From assembly GCA_002394725.1 (NCBI GenBank), contig DGUQ01000116.1:1-26485 (forward strand): DNA of 26,485 nt. The letters are read 5' to 3'. How positions within the stretch are numbered: the stretch's first letter is position 1; each line of letters opens with the position of its first letter. This document shows, piece by piece, positions 15,036 to 23,103 of the stretch. Made by a program: the position numbers and the translations under genes. The notes beneath the pieces were generated by a model, which saw nothing but the letters and a program-made list of their open reading frames with translations, did no database searches and had not been told where the DNA came from. The DNA is from Ruminococcaceae bacterium UBA4306. Lineage in GTDB: Bacteria > Bacillota > Clostridia > Oscillospirales > Acutalibacteraceae.

Positions 15036-15067
15036 AAAAGAGCCGCCGCGTTTACACGCAGCAGCTC
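15036..15067 (-). terminator. Terminator of the aminopeptidase gene
   Basis: On the minus strand GAGCTGCTGCG pairs with CGCGGCGGCTC (two G-U wobbles) around a six-base loop and is followed by TTTTC. It lies about 20 bases after the stop codon. The stem closely resembles the glmM terminator at 23051-23083. Confidence 0.85.
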
Positions 15068-15085
15068 CGTATCTCAGTTGCTGAT

Positions 15086-16477
15086 TCAGTTAAACAAGCC
15101 GTAGAACGCCTTATGCGCCATGTAGATATCCGCCTTGGAGATGACCTCGAACGGCGCGTGCATGCACAGCACCGCTACACCGAGATCGACGACGTCAACG
15201 TTCATGTTGGCGACATACTTCGCGATGGTACCGCCGCCGCCGATATCGACCTTGCCCAGCTCGCCGACCTGCCACTTGACGTCGTTCTTCGCGAGCATGG
15301 CGCGGATCTCGCCCATGAACTCAGCTGACGCGTCGGAGGTATCATACTTGCCGCCGTGACCGGTATACTTGCTGATCACAACGCCCTCATTGATGAAGGA
15401 GCAGTTCTTTGCCTCATACACGGACGGGAAGGTGGGGTCAAACGCCGCGTTGACGTCCGCGGAGAGACACTTACTCTTTGAAAGCACACGATAGCCCTCG
15501 TTGCCGTCCTGCTTTGCCAGATCATAGATGAAATATCTGAGAAAGTCGCTCTGCATACCGGTGTTGCCGTCACTGCCTGTCTCCTCTTTATCGGTCAGAT
15601 AGGTGATGCAGGTGCACTCGGGCAGCTTGGTGTCAAGGATCGCTGTGACGGACGGATAGGCACAGCACTTATCATCGTGACCGTAGCCGCCGATCATCGA
15701 GCGGTCAAAGCCGACGTCACGGGTCGGATACGCGGGGCAGAAATTCAGCTCCGCGGAGAGGAAGTCGTTTTCTTCAATGCCAAATCTATCGTTGAGGATC
15801 TTCATCACGTTCAGCGCGACCAGATCCTTTTCATCGCTGTCGTCATAGGGACGCGAGCCGACAAGGATGTTCAGATCCTCGCCCGTAAAGAGCTTTGACA
15901 CGGTTTTCGCGGCGCCCTCGCGGTCGAGGTGCGGCAAGAGATCGGTGATCAGGAAGCACTCTTCCTTAGGATCGTCGCCGATATGGATGTCCACGGTCGA
16001 GCCGTCGAGCTTGACCACTCTGCCGTGCAGGGCAAGCGGCACGGTCGTCCACTGATACTTTTTGATGCCGCCGTAATAGTGGGTCTTGAACAGTGCCAGA
16101 CCGTTGTCCTGATACAGCGGATTGGGCTTTAGATCAATGCGCGGAGAATCGATATGCGCGATCGCGAGGCGCACACCGTTTGAAGTGCCGTTCTTGCCGA
16201 TGACCGCCAGACCGATCGCTTTCTCTCTGTTGATCACATAGACCCTGTCGCCGGGCTGATAAGAGCCGTCGGGGTCGAATTCCACAAAGCCCTCCTTCTC
16301 CGCCAGCGCCTTGACGTAAGCTACCGCCTCGCGCTCGGTGCGAGCGTTGTCGAGGAACTTTTTGTAGTCCTCGCAGTAAGCGTCCGCCTGAGCGAGCACC
16401 TCTGCCGAGTAGGTCGCCGCGCCGCGGCGTTCCTTCATCATCAGTTTTTCTCTGAGTTCTTTTGCTTTTTCACTCAT
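15086..16477 (-). CDS. M18 family metal-dependent aminopeptidase
   Basis: Cytosolic dinuclear zinc exopeptidase that removes N-terminal (often acidic) residues, forming large tetrahedral oligomers in this family. 463 residues, normal length. Metal and catalytic positions are recognisable: H108 in AIAHIDSP, D268-D269 in GGYGHDDK, E298-E299 in DKEETGSDG, D341 in SADVNAAFDP and H440 in CMHAPFEV. Last gene of a minus-strand run that starts at DUF951. It is preceded by a family A element and has its own RBS CAGGAGGT before ATG 16477. Confidence 0.92.
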   Translation of the reverse strand: MSEKAKELREKLMMKERRGAATYSAEVLAQADAYCEDYKKFLDNARTEREAVAYVKALAEKEGFVEFDPDGSYQPGDRVYVINREKAIGLAVIGKNGTSNGVRLAIAHIDSPRIDLKPNPLYQDNGLALFKTHYYGGIKKYQWTTVPLALHGRVVKLDGSTVDIHIGDDPKEECFLITDLLPHLDREGAAKTVSKLFTGEDLNILVGSRPYDDSDEKDLVALNVMKILNDRFGIEENDFLSAELNFCPAYPTRDVGFDRSMIGGYGHDDKCCAYPSVTAILDTKLPECTCITYLTDKEETGSDGNTGMQSDFLRYFIYDLAKQDGNEGYRVLSKSKCLSADVNAAFDPTFPSVYEAKNCSFINEGVVISKYTGHGGKYDTSDASAEFMGEIRAMLAKNDVKWQVGELGKVDIGGGGTIAKYVANMNVDVVDLGVAVLCMHAPFEVISKADIYMAHKAFYGLFN

Positions 16478-16495
16478 TTTGTACCTCCTGAAAAG

Positions 16496-16617
16496 GGTGA
16501 ACGGTGAATGGTGAATGGTGAACGGTTGTGGGAAAATCCTGACACGCGTGTCCGGATTTTTGATTGATAGAAATGGGAGTACAACCGTTAACCGTTATCC
16601 GTTAACCGTTAACCGGA
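16496..16617. repeat. Family A element, copy 3
   Basis: The left heptads GGTGAAC/GGTGAAT (16496-16530) and right heptads AACCGTT (16583-16617) are only partly complementary (GGTGAAC against GGTTAAC type). The core has GGGAAAATCCTGACACGCG...GGATTTTTGATTG, related to the AAACGC hairpin half of the family. It ends directly at the transglycosylase stop codon. Confidence 0.75.
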
Positions 16618-17247
16618 TTATTGATAGTATAGTTTTTGATACAGCTCATACGCGTGACCGACGCGCTCGACATACGCTGATGTTTCCTCATACGGGATGT
16701 TCGACAGCGTTTTGCCGTCGGGCGAGATCGCGGTATCCTGCAGCCAGCCGTCCACCGTGGTCGTGCCTGCGTTGTAAGCGGCGATCGCCGTATCGCGCAC
16801 ACCGTACTTTTTGAGCAGCACCGACAAAAGATAGGTGCCGTAGCGGATATTGATATCGGGATCCTTGAGCGAGTCGGCGGAATAGATCACCCGTCCTTCC
16901 AGACTCTCCTGCAGCCAGTCAAAGGTCGATGGCATGATCTGCATCAAGCCCAGTGCGCCGGCGGAGCTTTCCACCTCGGGTCGAAAACCGCTTTCGGTAC
17001 GGATGACCGCGAACACGAGCGGCTCCTCCACGCCGAATTCAGCGGCGTATTTGTGCACCTGCTCGCCGTATTGCTGTTGATAAAACAGACCGTAGATCTT
17101 GCCCTTTGTACCCTTATAGGATGTGTCGGAAAGGAAAAAGAATACCATCACGCCCACAAAAAGCAGGAGCACGAAGGTCAAGAGAAATCCGATCGCTCCG
17201 TGACCCTTGGTCTCGCGTGAATGTCGCCGATCATATCTTCCGCTCAT
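16618..17247 (-). CDS. Membrane-anchored lytic transglycosylase (SLT domain)
   Basis: Cuts the glycan strand of peptidoglycan between MurNAc and GlcNAc to leave an anhydroMurNAc end. 209 residues from the chosen start: basic N-terminus, one membrane helix (about 17-40), then the lysozyme-like SLT domain with catalytic Glu in IRTESGF (residue 85), GALGLMQIMPST and AYNAGT. The domain therefore faces the wall. ATG 17247 is preferred because AAAGGTGG lies 7 bases upstream; an ATG at 17268 has no RBS. The start overlaps the stop of the Sua5-CoaE fusion by 17 bp, so the two are translationally coupled. A coaE-slt order is familiar from clostridial genomes. Confidence 0.9.
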   Translation of the reverse strand: MSGRYDRRHSRETKGHGAIGFLLTFVLLLFVGVMVFFFLSDTSYKGTKGKIYGLFYQQQYGEQVHKYAAEFGVEEPLVFAVIRTESGFRPEVESSAGALGLMQIMPSTFDWLQESLEGRVIYSADSLKDPDINIRYGTYLLSVLLKKYGVRDTAIAAYNAGTTTVDGWLQDTAISPDGKTLSNIPYEETSAYVERVGHAYELYQKLYYQ

Positions 17248-18859
17248 CCGCGCACCACCTTTCAGCATATTGCCGCACGTCGTTTAGGAACGCGTCGGCG
17301 GAACCGTTATTATATAGTATATCGTCGCAGTGGTCGATAAAGAACCTCTCGCTCAGCTGTGCCGACATCCGGCGCTCCGCCTCTTCCCTATTCAGCCCGT
17401 CACGGCGCATGATCCTTTCCTTTCGGAGCGTGGGATCGGCGAGGATGCCGACAATACGGCAGCAGAACAAGTCCTCATACGCTTCAAAGAGCTGTGACGC
17501 GTCAAAGATGACGGTATCGTGCTCACACTCCCTTGCCTGCTTGAGCATGATCTCACGGATTTTAGGATGCGTGATATGATTGAGCGTTTCGGTATTCTCG
17601 GGAGTCGAGAACGCGATCTTAGCGACCAACTGCCTGTTCAGACTGCCGTCGGGCAGGAGAACGTCGCCGAACGCGGCGCACAGCATCGCCTTGACCTCGC
17701 TGTCACTGACCGCAAGTCTGGCGGCTTCATCCGCGCTGACGACGGGGAATCCGCTTTCGCTGAGCAATTTTGCCGCTTCACTCTTGCCTGCGCCCGTCTG
17801 TCCCGTCAATCCGATGATCCGCTTCTCGGGCAGGTCGATCACCTCGAACGCCGCCGCACGGATCAAGCGGTTATACAGCGCCATGCCGACGCCTGTCGCC
17901 TCGGGACAGTGGGCATAAACGGTGTGGACATCTTTCATATCATCCACGGCTCTGAGCGCGTCAAACAGCGCCTGTGCCTGGGCTTTTTCATCATCCATGC
18001 CGCCGATGGTGATACAGGGCATGTCAAGCTGCGGCTTGTCCTCGTCATAGCACAGCGCCGCGATATGCGGATCACGAGCATACAGACGGTTCATGTAGGT
18101 GATATACCGCGCGTCACTGCCGCGCAGGAGAACGACTCTTGTACGAGGCGCGTAATGCTTATACTTCATACCGGGCGACGAGGCTTTCTCGTTATTCTCC
18201 AGCTGATGGAGCACCGCGTGATCGACCTCGATCGCGCCGATAACGGCTTCGATCTCTTCACGCGTGATCAGCCCGGGCCGCAGGATGCGCGGCGGTTCGG
18301 TCGCGAGCGTGATGACGGTGCTCTCCACGCCGACAGAACAGCTGCCGCCGTCGATGACCGCCTCGATCCTGCCCTCCATGTCGTCGATGACATGCTGTGC
18401 CGTAGTCGGACTGGGCTTGCCCGAGGTGTTCGCAGAGGGCGCCGCCAGTGCCAGACCGCTTGTTTTGAGCAGGTTTTGCGCGTCGGGATGGGACGGAATA
18501 CGAATCGCGACGGTGCTCAGACCGGCGCTGACCTCATCGGGGATCACATCGCCCTTGGGCATGATGATGGTGAGAGGGCCCGGCCAGAAGGCTTGAGCGA
18601 GCAAGGTTGCCTTCTCGGGGATTTCCGACACCAGACGCAAGCGTTCTATGTCCGCGTAATCCGCGACATGGACGATCAGCGGATTATCCATCGGACGACC
18701 CTTCGCCTCAAAAATACGGCGTACCGCCTCGCTGTCCAGCGCGTTCGCCGCCAAGCCGTAGACCGTCTCGGTAGGCATGGCGACAAGACCGCCGTCACGC
18801 AGGATGGCAGAAGCTATGTCGATATCCGGTTGTGTGTTGGTTAAGTGTAATGTTTTCAT
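17231..18859 (-). CDS. Fusion of threonylcarbamoyl-AMP synthase (Sua5) and dephospho-CoA kinase (CoaE)
   Basis: A single 542-residue open frame. Residues 1-210 are a YrdC/Sua5 catalytic domain (PTETVYGL 29-36, KGRPMDNPL 53-61), which makes threonylcarbamoyl-AMP from Thr, bicarbonate and ATP for tRNA t6A37. SPGMKYKHYAP (228-238) is the Sua5 interdomain linker, followed by the Sua5 C-terminal domain (about 240-340). Residues 346-540 are CoaE: P-loop GQTGAGKS (353-360), SADEAAR (375-381), DASQLFEAYEDLF (453-465) and RRDGLNREEAERRM, the last step of CoA synthesis. No stop or frameshift separates them and both halves look intact. The start codon follows a family A element and lacks a clear Shine-Dalgarno sequence. 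Confidence 0.93.
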   Translation of the reverse strand: MKTLHLTNTQPDIDIASAILRDGGLVAMPTETVYGLAANALDSEAVRRIFEAKGRPMDNPLIVHVADYADIERLRLVSEIPEKATLLAQAFWPGPLTIIMPKGDVIPDEVSAGLSTVAIRIPSHPDAQNLLKTSGLALAAPSANTSGKPSPTTAQHVIDDMEGRIEAVIDGGSCSVGVESTVITLATEPPRILRPGLITREEIEAVIGAIEVDHAVLHQLENNEKASSPGMKYKHYAPRTRVVLLRGSDARYITYMNRLYARDPHIAALCYDEDKPQLDMPCITIGGMDDEKAQAQALFDALRAVDDMKDVHTVYAHCPEATGVGMALYNRLIRAAAFEVIDLPEKRIIGLTGQTGAGKSEAAKLLSESGFPVVSADEAARLAVSDSEVKAMLCAAFGDVLLPDGSLNRQLVAKIAFSTPENTETLNHITHPKIREIMLKQARECEHDTVIFDASQLFEAYEDLFCCRIVGILADPTLRKERIMRRDGLNREEAERRMSAQLSERFFIDHCDDILYNNGSADAFLNDVRQYAERWCADERKI

Positions 18860-18867
18860 CTTAGTTA

Positions 18868-19028
18868 GTGAGGAGTGAAGAGTTAGGAGTGAGGAGTTTC
18901 GGGAAACACTTCGTGTTTTGGATTCCTATCAGATAACACTGAAGCGTTTCGATTTCCTATTTAAATCAGGTGCGGACGGAGTCCGCCATCAACTCCTCAC
19001 TCCTAACTCCTCACTCCTAACTCCTATG
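18868..19028. repeat. Family A element, copy 4
   Basis: The left heptads GTGAGGA/GTTAGGA (18868-18895) and right heptads TCCTCAC/TCCTAAC (18994-19028) are exact complements in type. The core has TCGGGAAACACTTCGTGTTTTGG and AATCAGGTGCGGAC-GGA-GTCCGC, so it keeps both family hairpins with changed stems. Its right end supplies the prfA TAG stop (19024-19026), and its left end lies 8 bp from the Sua5-CoaE start codon. Confidence 0.8.
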
Positions 19029-20100
19029 TGTTCATTTGCTCTTTCAGTTGTTCCGCTCTCTGCGCGGTGACGAGCGCGTCGATGATCTCGTCGAGATCGC
19101 CGTTCATGATCTCATCCAGCTTATACAGCGTCAATCCGATACGATGGTCGGTGACGCGGCTCTGTGGGTAATTGTAGGTGCGGATCTTCTCGCTGCGGTC
19201 GCCCGAGCCGATCTGGGAGCGCCTGTCGGAGGCGATCGCCTCATGCTGTTTATCCTGCTCGATCTTAAGCAGGCGCGACTTGAGTACCTTCATCGCCTTA
19301 TCCTTGTTCTTGTACTGAGAACGTTCATCCTGACATTCCACGACCATGCCCGTAGGCTTGTGGGTGATGCGGATCGCGGAAGAGGTCTTGTTGATATGCT
19401 GACCGCCGGCTCCCGAGGATCGGAAGGTGTCTATCTCGAGATCATTCGGGTTGATATCCACCTCTACGTCATCCGCTTCGGGCAGGACGGCGACGGTCGC
19501 CGCCGAGGTATGGATGCGGCCCGAGCTCTCGGTCTTGGGCACACGCTGGACGCGATGCGTGCCCGACTCGAACTTAAAACGGCTGTAAGCGCCCACACCG
19601 CTGACGATGAAGGACACTTCCTTGTAGCCGCCGAGCCCTGTCTCATTGAGGTTGATGACCTCAATTTTATAGTTCCTGCGCTCGGCATACATGCTGTACA
19701 TACGGTACAGATCATAAGCGAACAGCGAGCTTTCCTCACCGCCCGTGCCGCCGCGGATCTCAACAATAACATTGCGTTCATCGTTCGGATCCTTGGGCAA
19801 AAGCAGGAGCTTGAGCTCCTCCTCGAGCTCGGGCAAGCTGCGCTTTGCGTCGTCGAGTTCAATCGACGCAAGCTCTCTGAGCTCGTCATCGGATGACGCG
19901 TCATCGAGGATCATCAGGCTGTCCTCGATGGTCTGCTTTGCGGTTTGGTACTCGCGGTACTTCTTGACCACAGGCTCGATGGACGCGTACTCACGCATCA
20001 CCTCGCGGTAGCGGTCGGGATCGGACACCACGTCCGGCTCATACATCCGCTTCTCCAGTTCGTTATATCGTTTGTCAAATATCGCTAATCTGCTGAACAT
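19024..20100 (-). CDS. prfA: Peptide chain release factor 1
   Basis: Recognises UAA and UAG in the ribosomal A site and triggers peptide release. 358 residues, normal length. The GGQ motif is at 232-234 ([13 protein letters not shown]), where the glutamine is usually methylated by PrmC. The stop-codon motif is of the PxT type (PKT, 188-190), which separates it from RF2 (SPF). No in-frame RF2-style frameshift. prmC is often adjacent but is not in this window. RBS AGGGAGAT before ATG 20100. The stop codon is formed by a repeat element. Confidence 0.97.
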   Translation of the reverse strand: MFSRLAIFDKRYNELEKRMYEPDVVSDPDRYREVMREYASIEPVVKKYREYQTAKQTIEDSLMILDDASSDDELRELASIELDDAKRSLPELEEELKLLLLPKDPNDERNVIVEIRGGTGGEESSLFAYDLYRMYSMYAERRNYKIEVINLNETGLGGYKEVSFIVSGVGAYSRFKFESGTHRVQRVPKTESSGRIHTSAATVAVLPEADDVEVDINPNDLEIDTFRSSGAGGQHINKTSSAIRITHKPTGMVVECQDERSQYKNKDKAMKVLKSRLLKIEQDKQHEAIASDRRSQIGSGDRSEKIRTYNYPQSRVTDHRIGLTLYKLDEIMNGDLDEIIDALVTAQRAEQLKEQMNT

Positions 20101-20131
20101 TGTATCTCCCTGTTTAATGAGGAATCAACTC

Positions 20132-20342
20132 AGCCTTCCCCTCGGGGGGAAGGTGTCACCGGAGGTGACGGATGAGGGGATATCCTCTCCACAATATGAT
20201 AGATTCGGTAAGGCTGTATGGCTACCGATAATGACGGAATTGCTTATCACTCTTTGTTTCATTGTTTAGCCGGATAAGTTAGCCCCTCATCCGACCAATT
20301 TGCTCAAAGCAAATTGCCCACCTTCCCCCCGAGGGGAAGGCT
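20132..20342. repeat. Family B inverted-repeat element, copy 2
   Basis: Perfect 24-bp terminal inverted repeats (20132-20155 and 20319-20342). Side hairpins are unlike each other (TCACCGGAGGTGA, 20156-20168; CAATTTGC/GCAAATTG, 20296-20316). A perfect inner inverted pair CGGATGAGGGG (20169-20179) and CCCCTCATCCG (20283-20293) follows. The centre (20180-20282) differs from copy 1. It fills the gap between DUF951 and prfA. Confidence 0.85.
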
Positions 20343-20352
20343 TTGACCTATA

Positions 20353-20538
20353 CTAATCCTCACTTCTCATTACTTTCTTTATATTCCTCTCGACCTTCTT
20401 GCGCGGTACCATGACCTCTCTGCCGCATTTTTGACAGCGGATCCTGAAATCCATGCCGACGCGCAGCACGAGGAATCGATTATCGCCGCAGGGATGGGGC
20501 TTCTTCATGATCAGTTCATCGTTAACGCGAATATCCAT
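20353..20538 (-). CDS. DUF951 family protein
   Basis: 61-residue basic protein of the Firmicutes DUF951 family, whose function is unknown. The family pattern is clear: KKPHPCG near residue 12, then LRVGMDFRIRCQKCGREV. Three cysteines (C17, C35, C38) with H15 could bind one zinc ion, and the lysine- and arginine-rich tail suggests nucleic acid or ribosome contact; that part is inference. Strong RBS GAGGAGGGG before ATG 20538 and a good promoter upstream. It heads the minus-strand run toward prfA and the Sua5-CoaE fusion. Confidence 0.85.
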   Translation of the reverse strand: MDIRVNDELIMKKPHPCGDNRFLVLRVGMDFRIRCQKCGREVMVPRKKVERNIKKVMRSED

Positions 20539-20567
20539 ATGCCCCTCCTCTTTTTTATATCTGAACT

Positions 20568-20596
20568 ATTATACCATATATTGGCAGGAAAAGCAA
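20568..20596 (-). promoter_or_regulatory. Promoter of DUF951
   Basis: On the minus strand -10 TATAAT (20573-20568) and -35 TTGCTT (20596-20591) are 17 bases apart, about 30 bases before the start codon. Divergent from the promoter at 20645. Confidence 0.65.
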
Positions 20597-20644
20597 ATAA
20601 CGTTTCTGTCACCATTCAACATCTTGTGAAAATGGTCGAAACGC

Positions 20645-20673
20645 TTGACTATATATAGATTTTGGAGTAAAAT
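20645..20673 (+). promoter_or_regulatory. Promoter of the phosphatase-superfamily membrane protein
   Basis: TTGACT (20645-20650) and TAAAAT (20668-20673) with 17-base spacing, about 100 bases upstream of the start codon. Confidence 0.55.
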
Positions 20674-20774
20674 ATAGAGTGATTTATAATAGGTTAGTAC
20701 GGCTCCTGTCAACTCCCTCACGATTTGGCGGCACAAAAGGCGCCGTCGTCTGACCGATGATCAAAGGAAAAATT

Positions 20775-22835
20775 ATGGAAGAAAAACATTATTCACTCAA
20801 ACACCGGTTCGTGTTCGGCGCGGTGACAGCCGCGTTATTCAGCTTTACACTGCTGGTATACGGACCGCTCTCGCTGTATGTGACCGGTAACGATGAGATG
20901 TGGTTCAGCTTTCGATCCCTGCTGACTCCCGTCACGATCGTGTCGCTGATCGGCTTTGTCGTGATGACGCTGCTGCTCTCACTGCCCAAGGGCGTGTTCC
21001 ACAAGATCCTGTGCTGTCTGACCTTCGGCATCTCGCTGGGGTTGTACATCCAATGCAGCTTCTTCAACATCAGCTACGGCTCGGGTGTGCTGGACGGCTC
21101 ACAGATCGCGTGGATGGACTATACCACCTACGGCGCGATCGACTCGGCTATGTGGGCGGCATGTATCGCGATGCCGTTCGCGCTGTTCATGGTGTTCAAG
21201 CACTCGTGGCGGCAGGTATTGATCGTCGCGGCTGTGATCATCATCATCACTCAGGTCGCAGGGCTCTCACTCGATCTGTACAAAAATCAGAACTCGCTCG
21301 ACAAGCTCAGCCATGAGGTCACCACCGAGGGTATGTATGAGCTGTCCGATCAGGACAACACGCTCGTGTTCATCCTCGGCTCGATGGACAAGGAATACTA
21401 CGACGAATACAAGAAGGATCACCCCGAGATCGAGAAGCAGCTCAGCGGCTTTACCGAATATACCAACACTACATCGACAGGCTCCGACTCGCTGGTATCG
21501 ATCCCTGCAATGCTCACGGGTGAGGTCTACAAGAAGGACGTCAAATATACCGAGTACGTCAGCAACGCGTGGAACGCCAACAACGCCTTTGACGTACTGC
21601 AAAAGTACGACGCCGATACGCGCGTCTATACCGATGACAAATACTTCGGCAACGCCGCGGTGCGCAAGGTGGACAACATCTCCGACCGCGCTAACGACAA
21701 GGGCGCGTACAAGGTCATCGGCTCCACGATGTACCGCTACACGCTCTACAAGGCAGTGCCTCACTATATGAAGCAGCTGTTCTGGATGAGCCTGAGCGAC
21801 TACTCCAGCTTCAAGAGCAATAACACCTTCAACCCCGACGCGGACGACAAGTTCTTCTCCGACTACGATAAAGCAGAGGGCTTTACCTATACCGACAAGT
21901 ATCCTGCCGCCGTGCGCGTCTATAACCTGAAGGGCGCCAAGGCTCCCTACCGCATCACCTCAAGCGGCGAGAAGGATCCCGACGGCACCTCGCGCAAGGA
22001 GCAGATCGAGGGTGAATTCACTTATATCCTTAAGATGATCGACGATCTCAAGGCGCATGGCAGGTTTGAGGACGCGCGGATCATCATCACTGCCGATAAC
22101 GGCAACGAGGACATCAACCAGCACCCGATGCTGCTGTATAAGGATAAGAGGGCGATCAACGTCTACCGCACCAGTGAAGCGCCTGTGACGCTCTTTGACC
22201 TGCCCTCGACCCTCGCCTCGACCGTGACCAAGGATTACAAGAAGATCGGCACGGGTCTGAGCTTTGAGGACACCGAGAAATCTACGCCGAACCGCAAGCG
22301 TTACTTCTACCGCAGTGTCGGCTCCAACGCGCAGTCGCGCATTGAGGAGTACTTGATCGACTCCGCCAAGCTCGACTCCAAAACGATCAAGCTAACCAAC
22401 AGCTATCTGCTCAACGGCGGCGTTGTGGAAAACTATGTGCTGGGCAAGGAGCTGACCTTCACCGAGGACGAGACCGCCGCGATGTACTGCAAGTCGGGCT
22501 TCGACCACACCAACGGCTGGCGCACCATCATCAACGGCAAGACCGCTCAGATGGAGATTCCGCTCGAGGATCTGCCCGGCAATCTCACCGACCTGCACGC
22601 GTACTTCAACGTACTCAATGTGTACGAGGAGACCGATTGTGTCATCACCGCCAACGATGTGACCGTCTACACGGGCAAGCTCGGCAACGACGCGCGCAAT
22701 CACGGTCTGAACTTCCTGATCCCCACCGACGTGATCGGCAGGGATAAGACCATTCGCCTGACCTTCAACTTCCCCGAGCTGCATGAGGACACCGACGTCA
22801 TGGCATTGACCTCATTCAAGATCTATAAGCAGTGA
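20775..22835 (+). CDS. Membrane alkaline-phosphatase/sulfatase-superfamily protein with altered metal motifs
   Basis: 686 residues. About five membrane helices (12-36, 47-69, 75-95, 122-142, 146-166), then an extracellular domain of the superfamily that includes lipoteichoic-acid synthase and sulfatases. The strand-nucleophile-strand pattern is visible: LVFILGSMD (197-205), TNTTSTGSDSLVSIPAMLTG (about 230-249), ARIIITADNG (434-443) and HPMLLYK (450-456). Active relatives have Asp or Glu at the position of G202 and ADHG instead of ADNG, so two metal ligands look changed. The C-terminal part (about 540-686) is a beta-rich domain with YVLGKELTFTED and SGFDHTNGW, like carbohydrate-binding modules attached to membrane glycosyltransferases. 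I chose ATG 20775 (AAAGGA upstream) over 20757. Likely role: surface polymer modification or a non-catalytic scaffold. Confidence 0.7.
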   Translation: MEEKHYSLKHRFVFGAVTAALFSFTLLVYGPLSLYVTGNDEMWFSFRSLLTPVTIVSLIGFVVMTLLLSLPKGVFHKILCCLTFGISLGLYIQCSFFNISYGSGVLDGSQIAWMDYTTYGAIDSAMWAACIAMPFALFMVFKHSWRQVLIVAAVIIIITQVAGLSLDLYKNQNSLDKLSHEVTTEGMYELSDQDNTLVFILGSMDKEYYDEYKKDHPEIEKQLSGFTEYTNTTSTGSDSLVSIPAMLTGEVYKKDVKYTEYVSNAWNANNAFDVLQKYDADTRVYTDDKYFGNAAVRKVDNISDRANDKGAYKVIGSTMYRYTLYKAVPHYMKQLFWMSLSDYSSFKSNNTFNPDADDKFFSDYDKAEGFTYTDKYPAAVRVYNLKGAKAPYRITSSGEKDPDGTSRKEQIEGEFTYILKMIDDLKAHGRFEDARIIITADNGNEDINQHPMLLYKDKRAINVYRTSEAPVTLFDLPSTLASTVTKDYKKIGTGLSFEDTEKSTPNRKRYFYRSVGSNAQSRIEEYLIDSAKLDSKTIKLTNSYLLNGGVVENYVLGKELTFTEDETAAMYCKSGFDHTNGWRTIINGKTAQMEIPLEDLPGNLTDLHAYFNVLNVYEETDCVITANDVTVYTGKLGNDARNHGLNFLIPTDVIGRDKTIRLTFNFPELHEDTDVMALTSFKIYKQ

Positions 22836-22842
22836 CAGAACC

Positions 22843-23046
22843 GGAGAACGGTTAACGGTGAACGGTTAACAGTGTCGGGAAACGCTGACGCGTTTTTGAT
22901 TGGAATAACGGCAAATATAATAAAACGTCCGCGACTCTGTGTTGCGGACGTTTTGTTTATCATCACATTTTTTCAGAGGGTATTACAAATCAGGTGAGGG
23001 CGGAGCCCTCCCTTCACCGTTAACCGTTCACCGTTCTCCGTTAACC
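22843..23046. repeat. Family A element, copy 5
   Basis: The left heptads GGAGAAC/GGTTAAC/GGTGAAC (22843-22877) match, in order and in complement, the right heptads GTTAACC/GTTCACC/GTTCTCC (23012-23046). The core is GTCGGGAAACGCTGACGCG, TTTTTGATTG, a GTCCGC terminator hairpin and AATCAGGTGAGGGC-GGA-GCCCTCC. It is the same set and order as copy 1, in the opposite orientation. Confidence 0.85.
22922..22954. terminator. Bidirectional terminator within family A copy 5
   Basis: AAAACGTCCGC (22922-22932) pairs with GCGGACGTTTT (22944-22954). With T on one side and A on the other it can work in both directions; it mainly ends the plus-strand membrane-protein gene. Confidence 0.75.
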
Positions 23047-23050
23047 ATTC

Positions 23051-23083
23051 AAAAAAAGAGCCGCTGCGTTTCCGCAACAGCTC
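23051..23083 (-). terminator. Terminator of the nagB-glmM operon
   Basis: On the minus strand GAGCTGTTGCG pairs with CGCAGCGGCTC (two G-U) with loop GAAA and is followed by seven T. It lies about 20 bases after the glmM stop codon. Confidence 0.9.
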
Positions 23084-23103
23084 TCTCAGTATCATATAAA
23101 ACT

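Noticed and set aside
16496..16617. Heptad arrays considered as CRISPR repeats
   Set aside because: Units are 7 bp, directly adjacent with no spacers, and there is no cas gene.
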